Source: Xenopus tropicalis (Eukaryota; Chordata; Amphibia; Anura; Pipidae). Taken from it: a DNA stretch of 64,000 nucleotides. The stretch spans positions 146,322,243 to 146,386,242 of the forward strand of contig NC_030679.2 of the NCBI RefSeq assembly GCF_000004195.4, in the 5' to 3' direction. A program made the translations under genes and the position numbers. Of the stretch, positions 36,554 to 46,233 are shown one piece after another (positions within the stretch are counted from its first letter, which is position 1; each line of letters opens with the position of its first letter). The notes under the pieces are model-generated. The model had not been told where the DNA came from. It ran no database searches and saw only the letters and a program-made list of their open reading frames with translations.

Positions 36554-38165
36554 TTGCACCCAGAAGAAGGCTCTCCCTTGTGCTTCAGTGATGGTGAGAA
36601 AGTCATTTCTCTTTTGGGTGTTCTATTTACCAGAAATACATTAAGGGTGAAAGAGCTCTGGAAAACAAACAAGGGTGAATGCCTTTCTACTGGCTTGATA
36701 ATGTTAAAGATTTTTCTTGCAAAGCCAATTTTACATTACCCAAAACTAGGCCCTCTCTTGTGTTTTAATGATGGTAAGAAAGTGCTTTTTGTTTTGGGCA
36801 TTGTATGTTTTGGACACTCCAACTTACTTTTTTGAGGCAAAATCACCTATTTCTTCAGAAGTGCTGCAGACTGACCAATTTGAGATCACCCAAAACTGAG
36901 CCCTCTCTTGTGTTGTCTTGATGGTCAGAAAGTGCTTCCTGTTTTGGGTGTTATCGATTGGAAAGTTCAACCCTTGACATTTGCAGAAAAGGGATTCAAG
37001 ATCTTTTTTAAACTGATTATGAAGCACCCAAAACGGGGCTCTCTCTTGTGCATGAATTATGGTGAGAAAGTGCTTTCTGTTTTGGGCGTTGTGGACATCA
37101 GATATACAACATGGTATTGAAGCTGCATGAAGGAGGCAAGGTAGCATTCCACCTGTTTTGTTAATGGTAACAAAGTGCTTTTTGATTTAGCCATTGGGTC
37201 ATTTTTTTGATGGCTCCATCTGGATCTCCATTCTGGAGATAGAGTTAAGAAAAAAGTCCCAGTGTCTACAGAATGAAAAGGAAAAGTCACTATTTGTCCA
37301 ATTTGATATCACCCAAAACTAAGCCCTCTCTTGTGTTCCCTTGATGGTCAGAAAGTGCTTCCTGTTTTGGGCGTTATCGATTGGAAAATTCAACTTTTGA
37401 CGGTCGCAGACAAGGGATTCAAGATCTTTTTCAGAACGATTAAGTAGCACCCAAAACGGGGCTCTCTCTTGTGTATGAATTATGGTGAGAAAGTGCTTTC
37501 TGTTTTGGGCGTTGTGGACATCAGATATACAGCATGGAATTGAATATTGGGAGATAGCTCTAGGAAAAGACCAGGAGGCCCACCACCTGTTTGACACATT
37601 ACAGGCAGTTTTCTTCTTGCAAAGCCATTTTACATCACCCAAAACAAAGCCCTGTCTTGTGCTGCTTAATGGTAAGAAAGTGCTTTTGTTTTGGGCATTG
37701 TATTTATTGGAAATTCTACAAGCCTGGAAATGAAATTTTATTTTAAGGTACCTTTCACTTTCTTTCTATCTAAAGTCATTACTTGTGTGAAACCAAAGAG
37801 TTTTCTTTGATTGCCAGTTTCTTCCCTGGACATCTCCATTGTTATTCACTTAATAGTCTGTCCCTCACCACACCCAGACTGATGGGCGCAAAACAATAGT
37901 GACTTAATGATATGCATGCCACTTGGCAGTTGATTGGCTAATGGCCTTCTAGAGTCTACAGATATAAAGGCCAGCTAGTGGGAAAGCAAACCAAAGTCTC
38001 CAGCAGAAGACGCTCAGTGACCTCTGCTAGATGTTGCACGTGTGTTCCAACATTACTTTAATGGGTTTGGAGTCAAAGCTTCTAGGGCCTGGCAAAAAAA
38101 GTCCTCTGCAGAATTAAAAGACTCCTGGTGAAACAAGGAATCAAGATTTCTTCATCCTGATTTAG
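36554..38165 (+). ncRNA. mir427: pri-mir-427 unit 25 (long, third of triplet 2)
   Basis: Poly-T of 7, with the AAAGTCCCAGTG and GCTTCTAGGGCC markers. Mature-like arms start at 36598, 36778, 36928, 37066, 37170 (e), 37351, 37489 and 37676. TATA at 37963. Confidence 0.95.
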
Positions 38166-39354
38166 TTGCACCCAGAAGAAGGCTCTCCCTTGTGCTTCAG
38201 TGATGGTGAGAAAGTCATTTCTCTTTTGGGTGTTCTATTTACCAGAAATACATTAAGGGTGAAAGAGCTCTGGAAAACAAACAAGGGTGAATGCCTTTCT
38301 ACTGGCTTGATAATGTTAAAGATTTTTCTTGCAAAGCCAATTTTACATTACCCAAAACTAGGCCCTCTCTTGTGTTTTAATGATGGTAAGAAAGTGCTTT
38401 TTGTTTTGGGCATTGTATGTTTTGGACACTCCAACTTACTTTTTTGAGGCAAAATCACCTATTTCTTCAGAAGTGCTGCAGACTGACCAATTTGAGATCA
38501 CCCAAAACTGAGCCCTCTCTTGTGTTGTCTTGATGGTCAGAAAGTGCTTCCTGTTTTGGGTGTTATCGATTGGAAAGTTCAACCCTTGACATTTGCAGAA
38601 AAGGGATTCAAGATCTTTTTTAAACTGATTATGAAGCACCCAAAACGGGGCTCTCTCTTGTGCATGAATTATGGTGAGAAAGTGCTTTCTGTTTTGGGCG
38701 TTGTGGACATCAGATATACAGCATGGAATTGAATATTGGGAGATAGCTCTAGGAAAAGACCAGGAGGCCCACCACCTGTTTGACACATTACAGGCAGTTT
38801 TCTTCTTGCAAAGCCATTTTACATCACCCAAAACAAAGCCCTGTCTTGTGCTGCTTAATGGTAAGAAAGTGCTTTTGTTTTGGGCATTGTATTTATTGGA
38901 AATTCTACAAGCCTGGAAATGAAATTTTATTTTAAGGTACCTTTCACTTTCTTTCTATCTAAAGTCATTACTTGTGTGAAACCAAAGAGTTTTCTTTGAT
39001 TGCCAGTTTCTTCCCTGGACATCTCCATTGTTATTCACTTAATAGTCTGTCCCTCACCACACCCAGACTGATGGGCGCAAAACAATAGTGACTTAATGAT
39101 ATGCATGCCACTTGGCAGTTGATTGGCTAATGGCCTTCTAGAGTCTACAGATATAAAGGCCAGCTAGTGGGAAAGCAAACCAAAGTCTCCAGCAGAAGAC
39201 GCTCAGTGACCTCTGCTAGATGTTGCACGTGTGTTCCAACATTACTTTAATGGGTTTGGAGTCAAAGCTTCCAGGGCCTGGCAAAAAAAGTCCTCTGCAG
39301 AATTAAAAGACTCCTGGTGAAACAAGGAATCAAGATTTCTTCATCCTGATTTAG
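38166..39354 (+). ncRNA. mir427: pri-mir-427 unit 26 (short, first of triplet 3)
   Basis: Equivalent to units 20 and 23. Mature-like arms start at 38210, 38390, 38540, 38678 and 38865. TATA at 39152. Confidence 0.95.
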
Positions 39355-40543
39355 TTGCACCCAGAAGAAGGCTCTCCCTTGTGCTTCAGTGATGGTGAGA
39401 AAGTCATTTCTCTTTTGGGTGTTCTATTTACCAGAAATACATTAAGGGTGAAAGAGCTCTGGAAAACAAACAAGGGTGAATGCCTTTCTACTGGCTTGAT
39501 AATGTTAAAGATTTTTCTTGCAAAGCCAATTTCACATTACCCAAAACTAGGCCCTCTCTTGTGTTTTAATGATGGTAAGAAAGTGCTTTTTGTTTTGGGC
39601 ATTGTATGTTTTGGACACTCCAACTTACTTTTTTGAGGCAAAATCACCTATTTCTTCAGAAGTGCTGCAGACTGACCAATTTGAGATCACCCAAAACTGA
39701 GCCCTCTCTTGTGTTGTCTTGATGGTCAGAAAGTGCTTCCTGTTTTGGGTGTTATCGATTGGAAAGTTCAACCCTTGACATTTGCAGAAAAGGGATTCAA
39801 GATCTTTTTTAAACTGATTATGAAGCACCCAAAACGGGGCTCTCTCTTGTGCATGAATTATGGTGAGAAAGTGCTTTCTGTTTTGGGCGTTGTGGACATC
39901 AGATATACAGCATGGAATTGAATATTGGGAGATAGCTCTAGGAAAAGACCAGGAGGCCCACCACCTGTTTGACACATTACAGGCAGTTTTCTTCTTGCAA
40001 AGCCATTTTACATCACCCAAAACAAAGCCCTGTCTTGTGCTGCTTAATGGTAAGAAAGTGCTTTTGTTTTGGGCATTGTATTTATTGGAAATTCTACAAG
40101 CCTGGAAATGAAATTTTATTTTAAGGTACCTTTCACTTTCTTTCTATCTAAAGTCATTACTTGTGTGAAACCAAAGAGTTTTCTTTGATTGCCAGTTTCT
40201 TCCCTGGACATCTCCATTGTTATTCACTTAATAGTCTGTCCCTCACCACACCCAGACTGATGGGTGCAAAACAATAGTGACTTAATGATATGCATGCCAC
40301 TTGGCAGTTGATTGGCTAATGGCCTTCTAGAGTCTACAGATATAAAGGCCAGCTAGTGGGAAAGCAAACCAAAGTCTCCAGCAGAAGACGCTCAGTGACC
40401 TCTGCTAGATGTTGCACGTGTGTTCCAACATTACTTTAATGGGTTTGGAGTCAAAGCTTCCAGGGCCTGGCAAAAAAAGTCCTCTGCAGAATTAAAAGAC
40501 TCCTGGTGAAACAAGGAATCAAGATTTCTTCATCCTGATTTAG
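39355..40543 (+). ncRNA. mir427: pri-mir-427 unit 27 (short, second of triplet 3)
   Basis: Equivalent to units 21 and 24, with both of their markers. Mature-like arms start at 39399, 39579, 39729, 39867 and 40054. TATA at 40341. Confidence 0.95.
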
Positions 40544-42155
40544 TTGCACCCAGAAGAAGGCTCTCCCTTGTGCTTCAGTGATGGTGAGAAAGTCATTTCT
40601 CTTTTGGGTGTTCTATTTACCAGAAATACATTAAGGGTGAAAGAGCTCTGGAAAACAAACAAGGGTGAATGCCTTTCTACTGGCTTGATAATGTTAAAGA
40701 TTTTTCTTGCAAAGCCAATTTTACATTACCCAAAACTAGGCCCTCTCTTGTGTTTTAATGATGGTAAGAAAGTGCTTTTTGTTTTGGGCATTGTATGTTT
40801 TGGACACTCCAACTTACTTTTTTGAGGCAAAATCACCTATTTCTTCAGAAGTGCTGCAGACTGACCAATTTGAGATCACCCAAAACTGAGCCCTCTCTTG
40901 TGTTGTCTTGATGGTCAGAAAGTGCTTCCTGTTTTGGGTGTTATCGATTGGAAAGTTCAACCCTTGACATTTGCAGAAAAGGGATTCAAGATCTTTTTTA
41001 AACTGATTATGAAGCACCCAAAACGGGGCTCTCTCTTGTGCATGAATTATGGTGAGAAAGTGCTTTCTGTTTTGGGCGTTGTGGACATCAGATATACAAC
41101 ATGGTATTGAAGCTGCATGAAGGAGGCAAGGTAGCATTCCACCTGTTTTGTTAATGGTAACAAAGTGCTTTTTGATTTAGCCATTGGGTCATTTTTTTGA
41201 TGGCTCCATCTGGATCTCCATTCTGGAGATAGAGTTAAGAAAAAAGTCCCAGTGTCTACAGAATGAAAAGGAAAAGTCACTATTTGTCCAATTTGATATC
41301 ACCCAAAACTAAGCCCTCTCTTGTGTTCCCTTGATGGTCAGAAAGTGCTTCCTGTTTTGGGCGTTATCGATTGGAAAATTCAACTTTTGACGGTCGCAGA
41401 CAAGGGATTCAAGATCTTTTTCAGAACGATTAAGTAGCACCCAAAACGGGGCTCTCTCTTGTGTATGAATTATGGTGAGAAAGTGCTTTCTGTTTTGGGC
41501 GTTGTGGACATCAGATATACAGCATGGAATTGAATATTGGGAGATAGCTCTAGGAAAAGACCAGGAGGCCCACCACCTGTTTGACACATTACAGGCAGTT
41601 TTCTTCTTGCAAAGCCATTTTACATCACCCAAAACAAAGCCCTGTCTTGTGCTGCTTAATGGTAAGAAAGTGCTTTTGTTTTGGGCATTGTATTTATTGG
41701 AAATTCTACAAGCCTGGAAATGAAATTTTATTTTAAGGTACCTTTCACTTTCTTTCTATCTAAAGTCATTACTTGTGTGAAACCAAAGAGTTTTCTTTGA
41801 TTGCCAGTTTCTTCCCTGGACATCTCCATTGTTATTCACTTAATAGTCTGTCCCTCACCACACCCAGACTGATGGGCGCAAAACAATAGTGACTTAATGA
41901 TATGCATGCCACTTGGCAGTTGATTGGCTAATGGCCTTCTAGAGTCTACAGATATAAAGGCCAGCTAGTGGGAAAGCAAACCAAAGTCTCCAGCAGAAGA
42001 CGCTCAGTGACCTCTGCTAGATGTTGCACGTGTGTTCCAACATTACTTTAATGGGTTTGGAGTCAAAGCTTCTAGGGCCTGGCAAAAAAAGTCCTCTGCA
42101 GAATTAAAAGACTCCTGGTGAAACAAGGAATCAAGATTTCTTCATCCTGATTTAG
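40544..42155 (+). ncRNA. mir427: pri-mir-427 unit 28 (long, third of triplet 3)
   Basis: Equivalent to unit 25 (poly-T of 7). Mature-like arms start at 40588, 40768, 40918, 41056, 41160 (e), 41341, 41479 and 41666. TATA at 41953 would drive the partial last unit. Confidence 0.95.
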
Positions 42156-42988
42156 TTGCACCCAGAAGAAGGCTCTCCCTTGTGCTTCAGTGATGGTGAG
42201 AAAGTCATTTCTCTTTTGGGTGTTCTATTTACCAGAAATACATTAAGGGTGAAAGAGCTCTGGAAAACAAACAAGGGTGAATGCCTTTCTACTGGCTTGA
42301 TAATGTTAAAGATTTTTCTTGCAAAGCCAATTTTACATTACCCAAAACTAGGCCCTCTCTTGTGTTTTAATGATGGTAAGAAAGTGCTTTTTGTTTTGGG
42401 CATTGTATGTTTTGGACACTCCAACTTACTTTTTTGAGGCAAAATCACCTATTTCTTCAGAAGTGCCGCAGACTGACCAATTTGAGATCACCCAAAACTG
42501 AGCCCTCTCTTGTGTTGTCTTGATGGTCAGAAAGTGCTTCCTGTTTTGGGTGTTATCGATTGGAAAGTTCAACCCTTGACATTTGCAGAAAAGGGATTCA
42601 AGATCTTTTTTAAACTGATTATGAAGCACCCAAAACGGGGCTCTCTCTTGTGCATGAATTATGGTGAGAAAGTGCTTTCTGTTTTGGGCGTTGTGGACAT
42701 CAGATATACAACATGGTATTGAAGCTGCATGAAGGAGGCAAGGTAGCATTCCACCTGTTTTGTTAATGGTAACAAAGTGCTTTTTGATTTAGCCATTGGG
42801 TCATTTTTTATTTTTTTTTATGGCTCCATCTGGATCTCCATTCTGGAGATAGAGTTAAGAAAAAAGTCCCAGTGTCTACAGAATGAAAAGGAAAAGTTAC
42901 TATTTGTCCAATTTGATATCACCCAAAACTAAGCCCTCTCTTGTGTTCCCCTGATGGTCAGAAAGTGCTTCCTGTTTTGGGCGTTATC
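42156..42988 (+). ncRNA. mir427: pri-mir-427 unit 29 (truncated edge unit)
   Basis: Mature-like arms start at 42200 (a), 42380, 42530, 42668, 42772 (e) and 42961 (f). Homology stops right after stem-loop f at GCGTTATC (42988), so g, h and the 3' promoter block are missing. It has private changes: GTGCCGCAG (42465), a poly-T broken by A (42805-42820), AAAAGTTAC (42893) and CCCCTGATGG (42947). More divergence at an array edge is typical of tandem repeats. Confidence 0.93.
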
Positions 42989-43190
42989 CTGTTTATATTA
43001 GTACTCTCATGATTGAAGCCTGTTCCAAACATAGAAAGCTTTACAAAACATAAAAAGAAGCACACCCAATCCACCATATTGATGCTCTCATCTAAAGCTT
43101 ATACAAATTACAAAAAATGTTATTATTACAATATATTAGTACAACACCAATGCCACACAAGGACAGGAAACTTTGAAGAAGCTTGCAGTG
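42989..43190. repeat. Leu-block upstream spacer (right flank of array)
   Basis: From about 42995 (ATATTAGTACTCTCATG) this is a close copy of 53808-53989, which also leads into a tRNA-Leu gene. No gene is visible. It shows that the right edge of the miRNA array lies in tRNA-domain sequence. Confidence 0.85.
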
Positions 43191-43273
43191 ACCAGGATGG
43201 CCGAGTGGTTAAGGCGTTGGACTTAAGATCCAATGGATGTTTATCCGCGTGGGTTCGAACCCCACTCCTGGTA
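43191..43273 (+). tRNA. tRNA-Leu (TAA)
   Basis: An 83-base class II tRNA. Acceptor ACCAGGA pairs with TCCTGGT, discriminator A. The D arm has GGCCGAGTGGTTAAGGC (A box), the anticodon stem is TTGGA/TCCAA with loop CTTAAGA (anticodon TAA), and the T arm contains GGTTCGAAC (B box). A TTTT terminator follows at 43278. A close copy lies at 53990. All internal promoter elements are intact, so it is probably functional. Confidence 0.95.
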
Positions 43274-43950
43274 ACACTTTTAAAATCTCATATATAAGGC
43301 TCCTCACTTGGGCAATTGTGCCCTTCATGGGGCAGAGTCCCTCACCTTTTATATTGTTGGTTAAATCTTGTAATAATTGAAGCAGTCCATAGCAAACATA
43401 TACTTTAGGTTTAGAAAAAAAAGGTAAATTCTGTACATATTAGATATAATTATGATGAAGACAAGGAGCCTGGATTTCTTGCTCTACATATATTGCTGGG
43501 CAAACAGTCTATAGCAAACACAGTCAGGGTTACCCAGCAAATATCCCTAAGACTGAACATATAGACAGCAGCCAGACACAAACTCACACGCCTTATTGGA
43601 GTCACAGAATGAAAACTGGCCGGGGAGCTTTAAAACTCATGCCGACCTCTTAGAATGACAGACTTTTGGAGCTGAGGGTCTTCAAAGAACTTTAGTATGA
43701 AAGCCATGGTCCAGTAGTTTGGACCCATGAACAGGTGTCGGGGTATGTGGATCCCACCCGTGTCAGCAGGGTTATTAGCCAATGAGTTAGTGCAGTTGCT
43801 AATGGAAGTTTCAGGTCTGAGTAATGTTCCTCAAGTGTTTTGCATTCTATAGTAGGAGATAAACATTTCCCAGTCCATTCTGTCCCAGTCCATTCTGTCA
43901 CTGCAGACATTTCATTTTTTGGTATGGGACACAACAGCAAAGCTGTACAA
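43274..43950. repeat. Leu-Ser intergenic spacer
   Basis: No gene seen. It is paralogous to 54073-54837, which has an extra segment of about 70 bases near 54160-54240 and otherwise agrees over most of its length. Confidence 0.7.
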
Positions 43951-44032
43951 GACGAGGTGGCCGAGTGGTTAAGGCGATGGACTGCTAATCCATTGTGCTC
44001 TGCACGCGTGGGTTCGAATCCCATCCTCGTCG
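43951..44032 (+). tRNA. tRNA-Ser (GCT)
   Basis: An 82-base class II tRNA. Acceptor GACGAGG/CCTCGTC with discriminator G (identity element for serine). A box TGGCCGAGTGGTTAAGG, anticodon loop CTGCTAA in stem ATGGA/TCCAT, a long variable arm (TGTGCTCTGCACG) and B box GGTTCGAATCC. A T-run follows at 44041. Probably functional. The copy at 54838 differs in the T loop. Confidence 0.95.
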
Positions 44033-44448
44033 GGGTAGCGTTTTTTTCAAGGAACTAATAGAGTTTCATGTTCGAGTAAGGAATCTTACCCTCTGTTAAT
44101 ACCTATACACAAGTTGCCATCACTTTGGTCAACATGATGTTCTAATATAGATGTCACAAAATAAGAGTTTTTCTTACCTTCATGTCATAAACTTAATTAC
44201 TTCTAGTCCCGATATCTCACTATAAATAGGTGGTATTGCCCCTCCCAGACAAAGTGGTAATCAAAATGAATCCCATGGGGTTAATACGTCCCTATGGCTT
44301 TAAGCCCTACTAGGTCCTATATCTTCCTGTTACAGTACAAAAACTGTTCCATGGATTAAATAGAATATAAGTGGAAACTGCAATTGGGTTCAAATAAGAA
44401 TGACAAGCACACAGGCATGGGCTCAAACCAGCCCAGAGCAAGCGATTT
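44033..44448. repeat. Ser-His intergenic spacer with CCATGGGG...CCCTATGG block
   Basis: No gene seen. Bases 44270-44336 carry a segment (GGTTAATACGTCCCTATGG then TTTAAGCCCTACTAGG) that recurs at 46770, 49567, 55171 and 63580. The rest is paralogous to 54920-55345. Confidence 0.7.
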
Positions 44449-44507
44449 GCCATGATCGTATAGTGGTTAGTACTCTGCGTTGTGGCCGCAGCAACCCAGG
44501 TTCGAAT
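44449..44507 (+). pseudogene. tRNA-His (GTG) pseudogene, 3' truncated
   Basis: Matches the intact tRNA-His at 47439 up to GGTTCGAAT, then jumps to TGCTATTTTATT. That sequence lies 27 bases further on in the intact locus. The deletion removes the 3' T stem, the acceptor 3' strand and the terminator. GCCATGATC replaces GCCGTGATC. It cannot fold as a tRNA. Confidence 0.9.
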
Positions 44508-44541
44508 GCTATTTTATTAACATAAAAAATTCCCTTAACCC

Positions 44542-45858
44542 AAGCTGCATCCTGGTTCTCTTCCTATCTCTCTAACCGCTCCTTCTCTGTCGCTCTTACT
44601 AACAAATCCTCTACCCTGGTTCCGCTTAGTGTGGGGGTGCCTCAGGGCTCTGTGCTTGGTCCCCTGCTGTTCTCCCTGTAGACTCTCTCTCTAGGAGACC
44701 TTATTTCTTCTTTTGGTCTTAAATACCACCTATATGCAGATGACATCCAGATATAGTTAGACACCCCTGCACTAACCGCTGATGTCCAAACCCAGATTGG
44801 TAACTGCCTCCTGGCTATCTCCTCCTGGATGAACCGACGCCAGCTCAAACTTAACCTAGCTAAAACAGAGCTCATGGTCTTCCTGCCCAAACTTGGCCCT
44901 CCTCCTCCTTTCACCATTACTATTGATGGCATGACCATCAACCCTGTAAATTCTGCTCGCTGCCTTGGGGTTATCTTTGACCAGTCTCTCTCCTTCTCTA
45001 ACCATATTAATAACACTGCCAAAACCTGCCGCTTTTTCCTCCGCAATATTGCCAAGATACGCCCCTTTCTTTCACAAGCAACAGCTAAAACACTAATCCA
45101 TGCCCTTATCCTTTCCCGCTTAGATTACTGCAATCTCCTACTAACCGGCCTCCCAGACTCCCACCTCTCTCCCCTGTAATCAATCTTAAACTCTGCTGCC
45201 AGGATCCTCCTGCTCTCTCCTAAGAGGGAACCTGCTCAGCCTCAATTAATCTCTCTAGCATGGCTGCCTGTTAAGCAAAGATAGCTTACAAAATCCTTCT
45301 GCTGACTTTCAAAGCCCTTCACTCCTCTGCTCCTCACTACATTCCCTCACTGGTCTCCCTACATGTTCCTGGTCGTCTCCTCTGCTCCTCTCAGAGCCTC
45401 CGTCTCTTTACACCATCCACACCCACTGCGCTCTCTCGTCTTAACCCTTTCTATCTCGCTGCTCCTTCCCTCTGGAACTCTATCCCTGAATCCCTCCGTA
45501 GGGAAAACTCACCCACTCTCTTTAAGAAAAAACTCAGCTGTTACCTTCTGGAGCACTAAAACATTATTTTGCCCAGTCCTGGGCTTAAGGGCAAATGCCC
45601 ATACCTGGTGCCTCTTACCTTCCAGTTTGTGCCTGTATGTTACCCAACAGCTTAGATTGTAAGCTCTACGGGGCAGGGACCTCCTTCCTACTGTGTCTCA
45701 TACCACATGGCACTTATATATATATATATACATATATGTATTTATTGTATTTATTTATTATATCACTTGTCCTCCCTGTGTGTAATTTTGTATTCTGTAA
45801 GACTGTACAGCGCTGCGTACCCTTGTGGCGCTTTATAAATAAAGTTATACATACATAC
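44542..45858 (+). mobile_element. L2-type LINE, 5' truncated and dead
   Basis: The plus strand encodes reverse transcriptase motifs: [13 protein letters not shown] at about 44633-44671 and YADD in YHLYADDIQ at about 44726-44752, followed by a stop in DIQI*LDT. A C-terminal region LDYCNLLLTGLPDS ends at about 45164. The 3' end has the L2/CR1-like words ATTGTAAGCTC and GCGCTTTATAAATAAA and an ATAC-repeat tail at 45847-45858. The paralogous spacers at about 47560 and 50358 have TAACCCTTAATGATATCC with no insert, so this copy is a clean insertion into that site. In-frame stops and 5' truncation make it inactive. Confidence 0.88.
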
Positions 45859-46233
45859 AATGATATCCCTGTCTTTTACAGTCAGGATATTTATGAAGCT
45901 AATGGCAGATTATCAGAGGATTTATAATAAAGGATAGGTAAAATCCAAGAAATGACATTAATCAGACGATTTCTCGAAATAAATTGATTTATGGTAAATG
46001 TGTTACAATAAAAAGGTTCAACTGTTTCCGTAATTATATCCATATGGAGCTGGAGCAGCACTGTAAGCAAATGCATTCTGAAAAAACTTTGTTTCCAAAA
46101 CTCCAGATTTGTATGAAGAAATTTGGTGCCCGAATTCTCTATAGTGGGTTCTGCAATGACAATTTAGTGGCAAAGTGTTCAAAATTAAATAATGAATTTT
46201 GTAAATCTAAAATTAAATGGCAGCGCGACGTCT
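45859..46233. repeat. tRNA-Thr upstream spacer, copy 1
   Basis: A spacer of about 370 bases that precedes Thr genes here and at 47566-47940, 50368-50743, 55448-55680, 55741-56300 and 58727-59209, and in noisy form at 27-262. It holds a short Cys-rich reading frame (FCNDNL, CSKLNNEFCKSK) at 46140-46220, shared with slight changes by the other copies. No known gene is recognised. Confidence 0.75.

Larger units (their letters stand above)
264..42988 (+). repeat. mir427: mir-427 tandem array, 28 complete units plus one partial
   Basis: A head-to-tail array whose units begin (TTGCACCC of stem-loop a) at 298, 1909, 3526, 4715, 5903, 7520, 9139, 10756, 12375, 13995, 15614, 17231, 18850, 20470, 22087, 23705, 25325, 26941, 28562, 30184, 31373, 32562, 34176, 35365, 36554, 38166, 39355, 40544 and 42156. 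Stem-loops pair a 5' arm containing CCCAAAAC with a 3' arm GAAAGUGCUU...GUUUUGGG; stem-loop d matches the miR-427 mature sequence I know. In a regular long unit starting at S and followed by N, mature-like arms start at S+44 (a), S+224 (b), S+374 (c), S+512 (d), S+616 (e), N-815 (f), N-677 (g) and N-490 (h). Long-unit length is almost wholly set by one poly-T tract (T7-T17). miR-427 promotes clearance of maternal mRNA at the mid-blastula transition (family knowledge). Confidence 0.97.

Noticed and set aside
298..42437. Recurring 93-, 107-, 83-, 131- and 70-residue reading frames on both strands of the first 43 kb as a repeat-encoded protein family
   Set aside because: They run across the stem-loops in both directions, encode the hairpin arms (PKLGPLLCF, PNRKHFLT and the like), lack any domain and break with single indels. 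The conserved property is the RNA stem, not the peptide.
264..42988. A CRISPR-like or satellite-only interpretation of the tandem array
   Set aside because: Unit size, eukaryotic promoter motifs and exact miR-427 arms identify a miRNA cluster; there are no short repeats with unique spacers.
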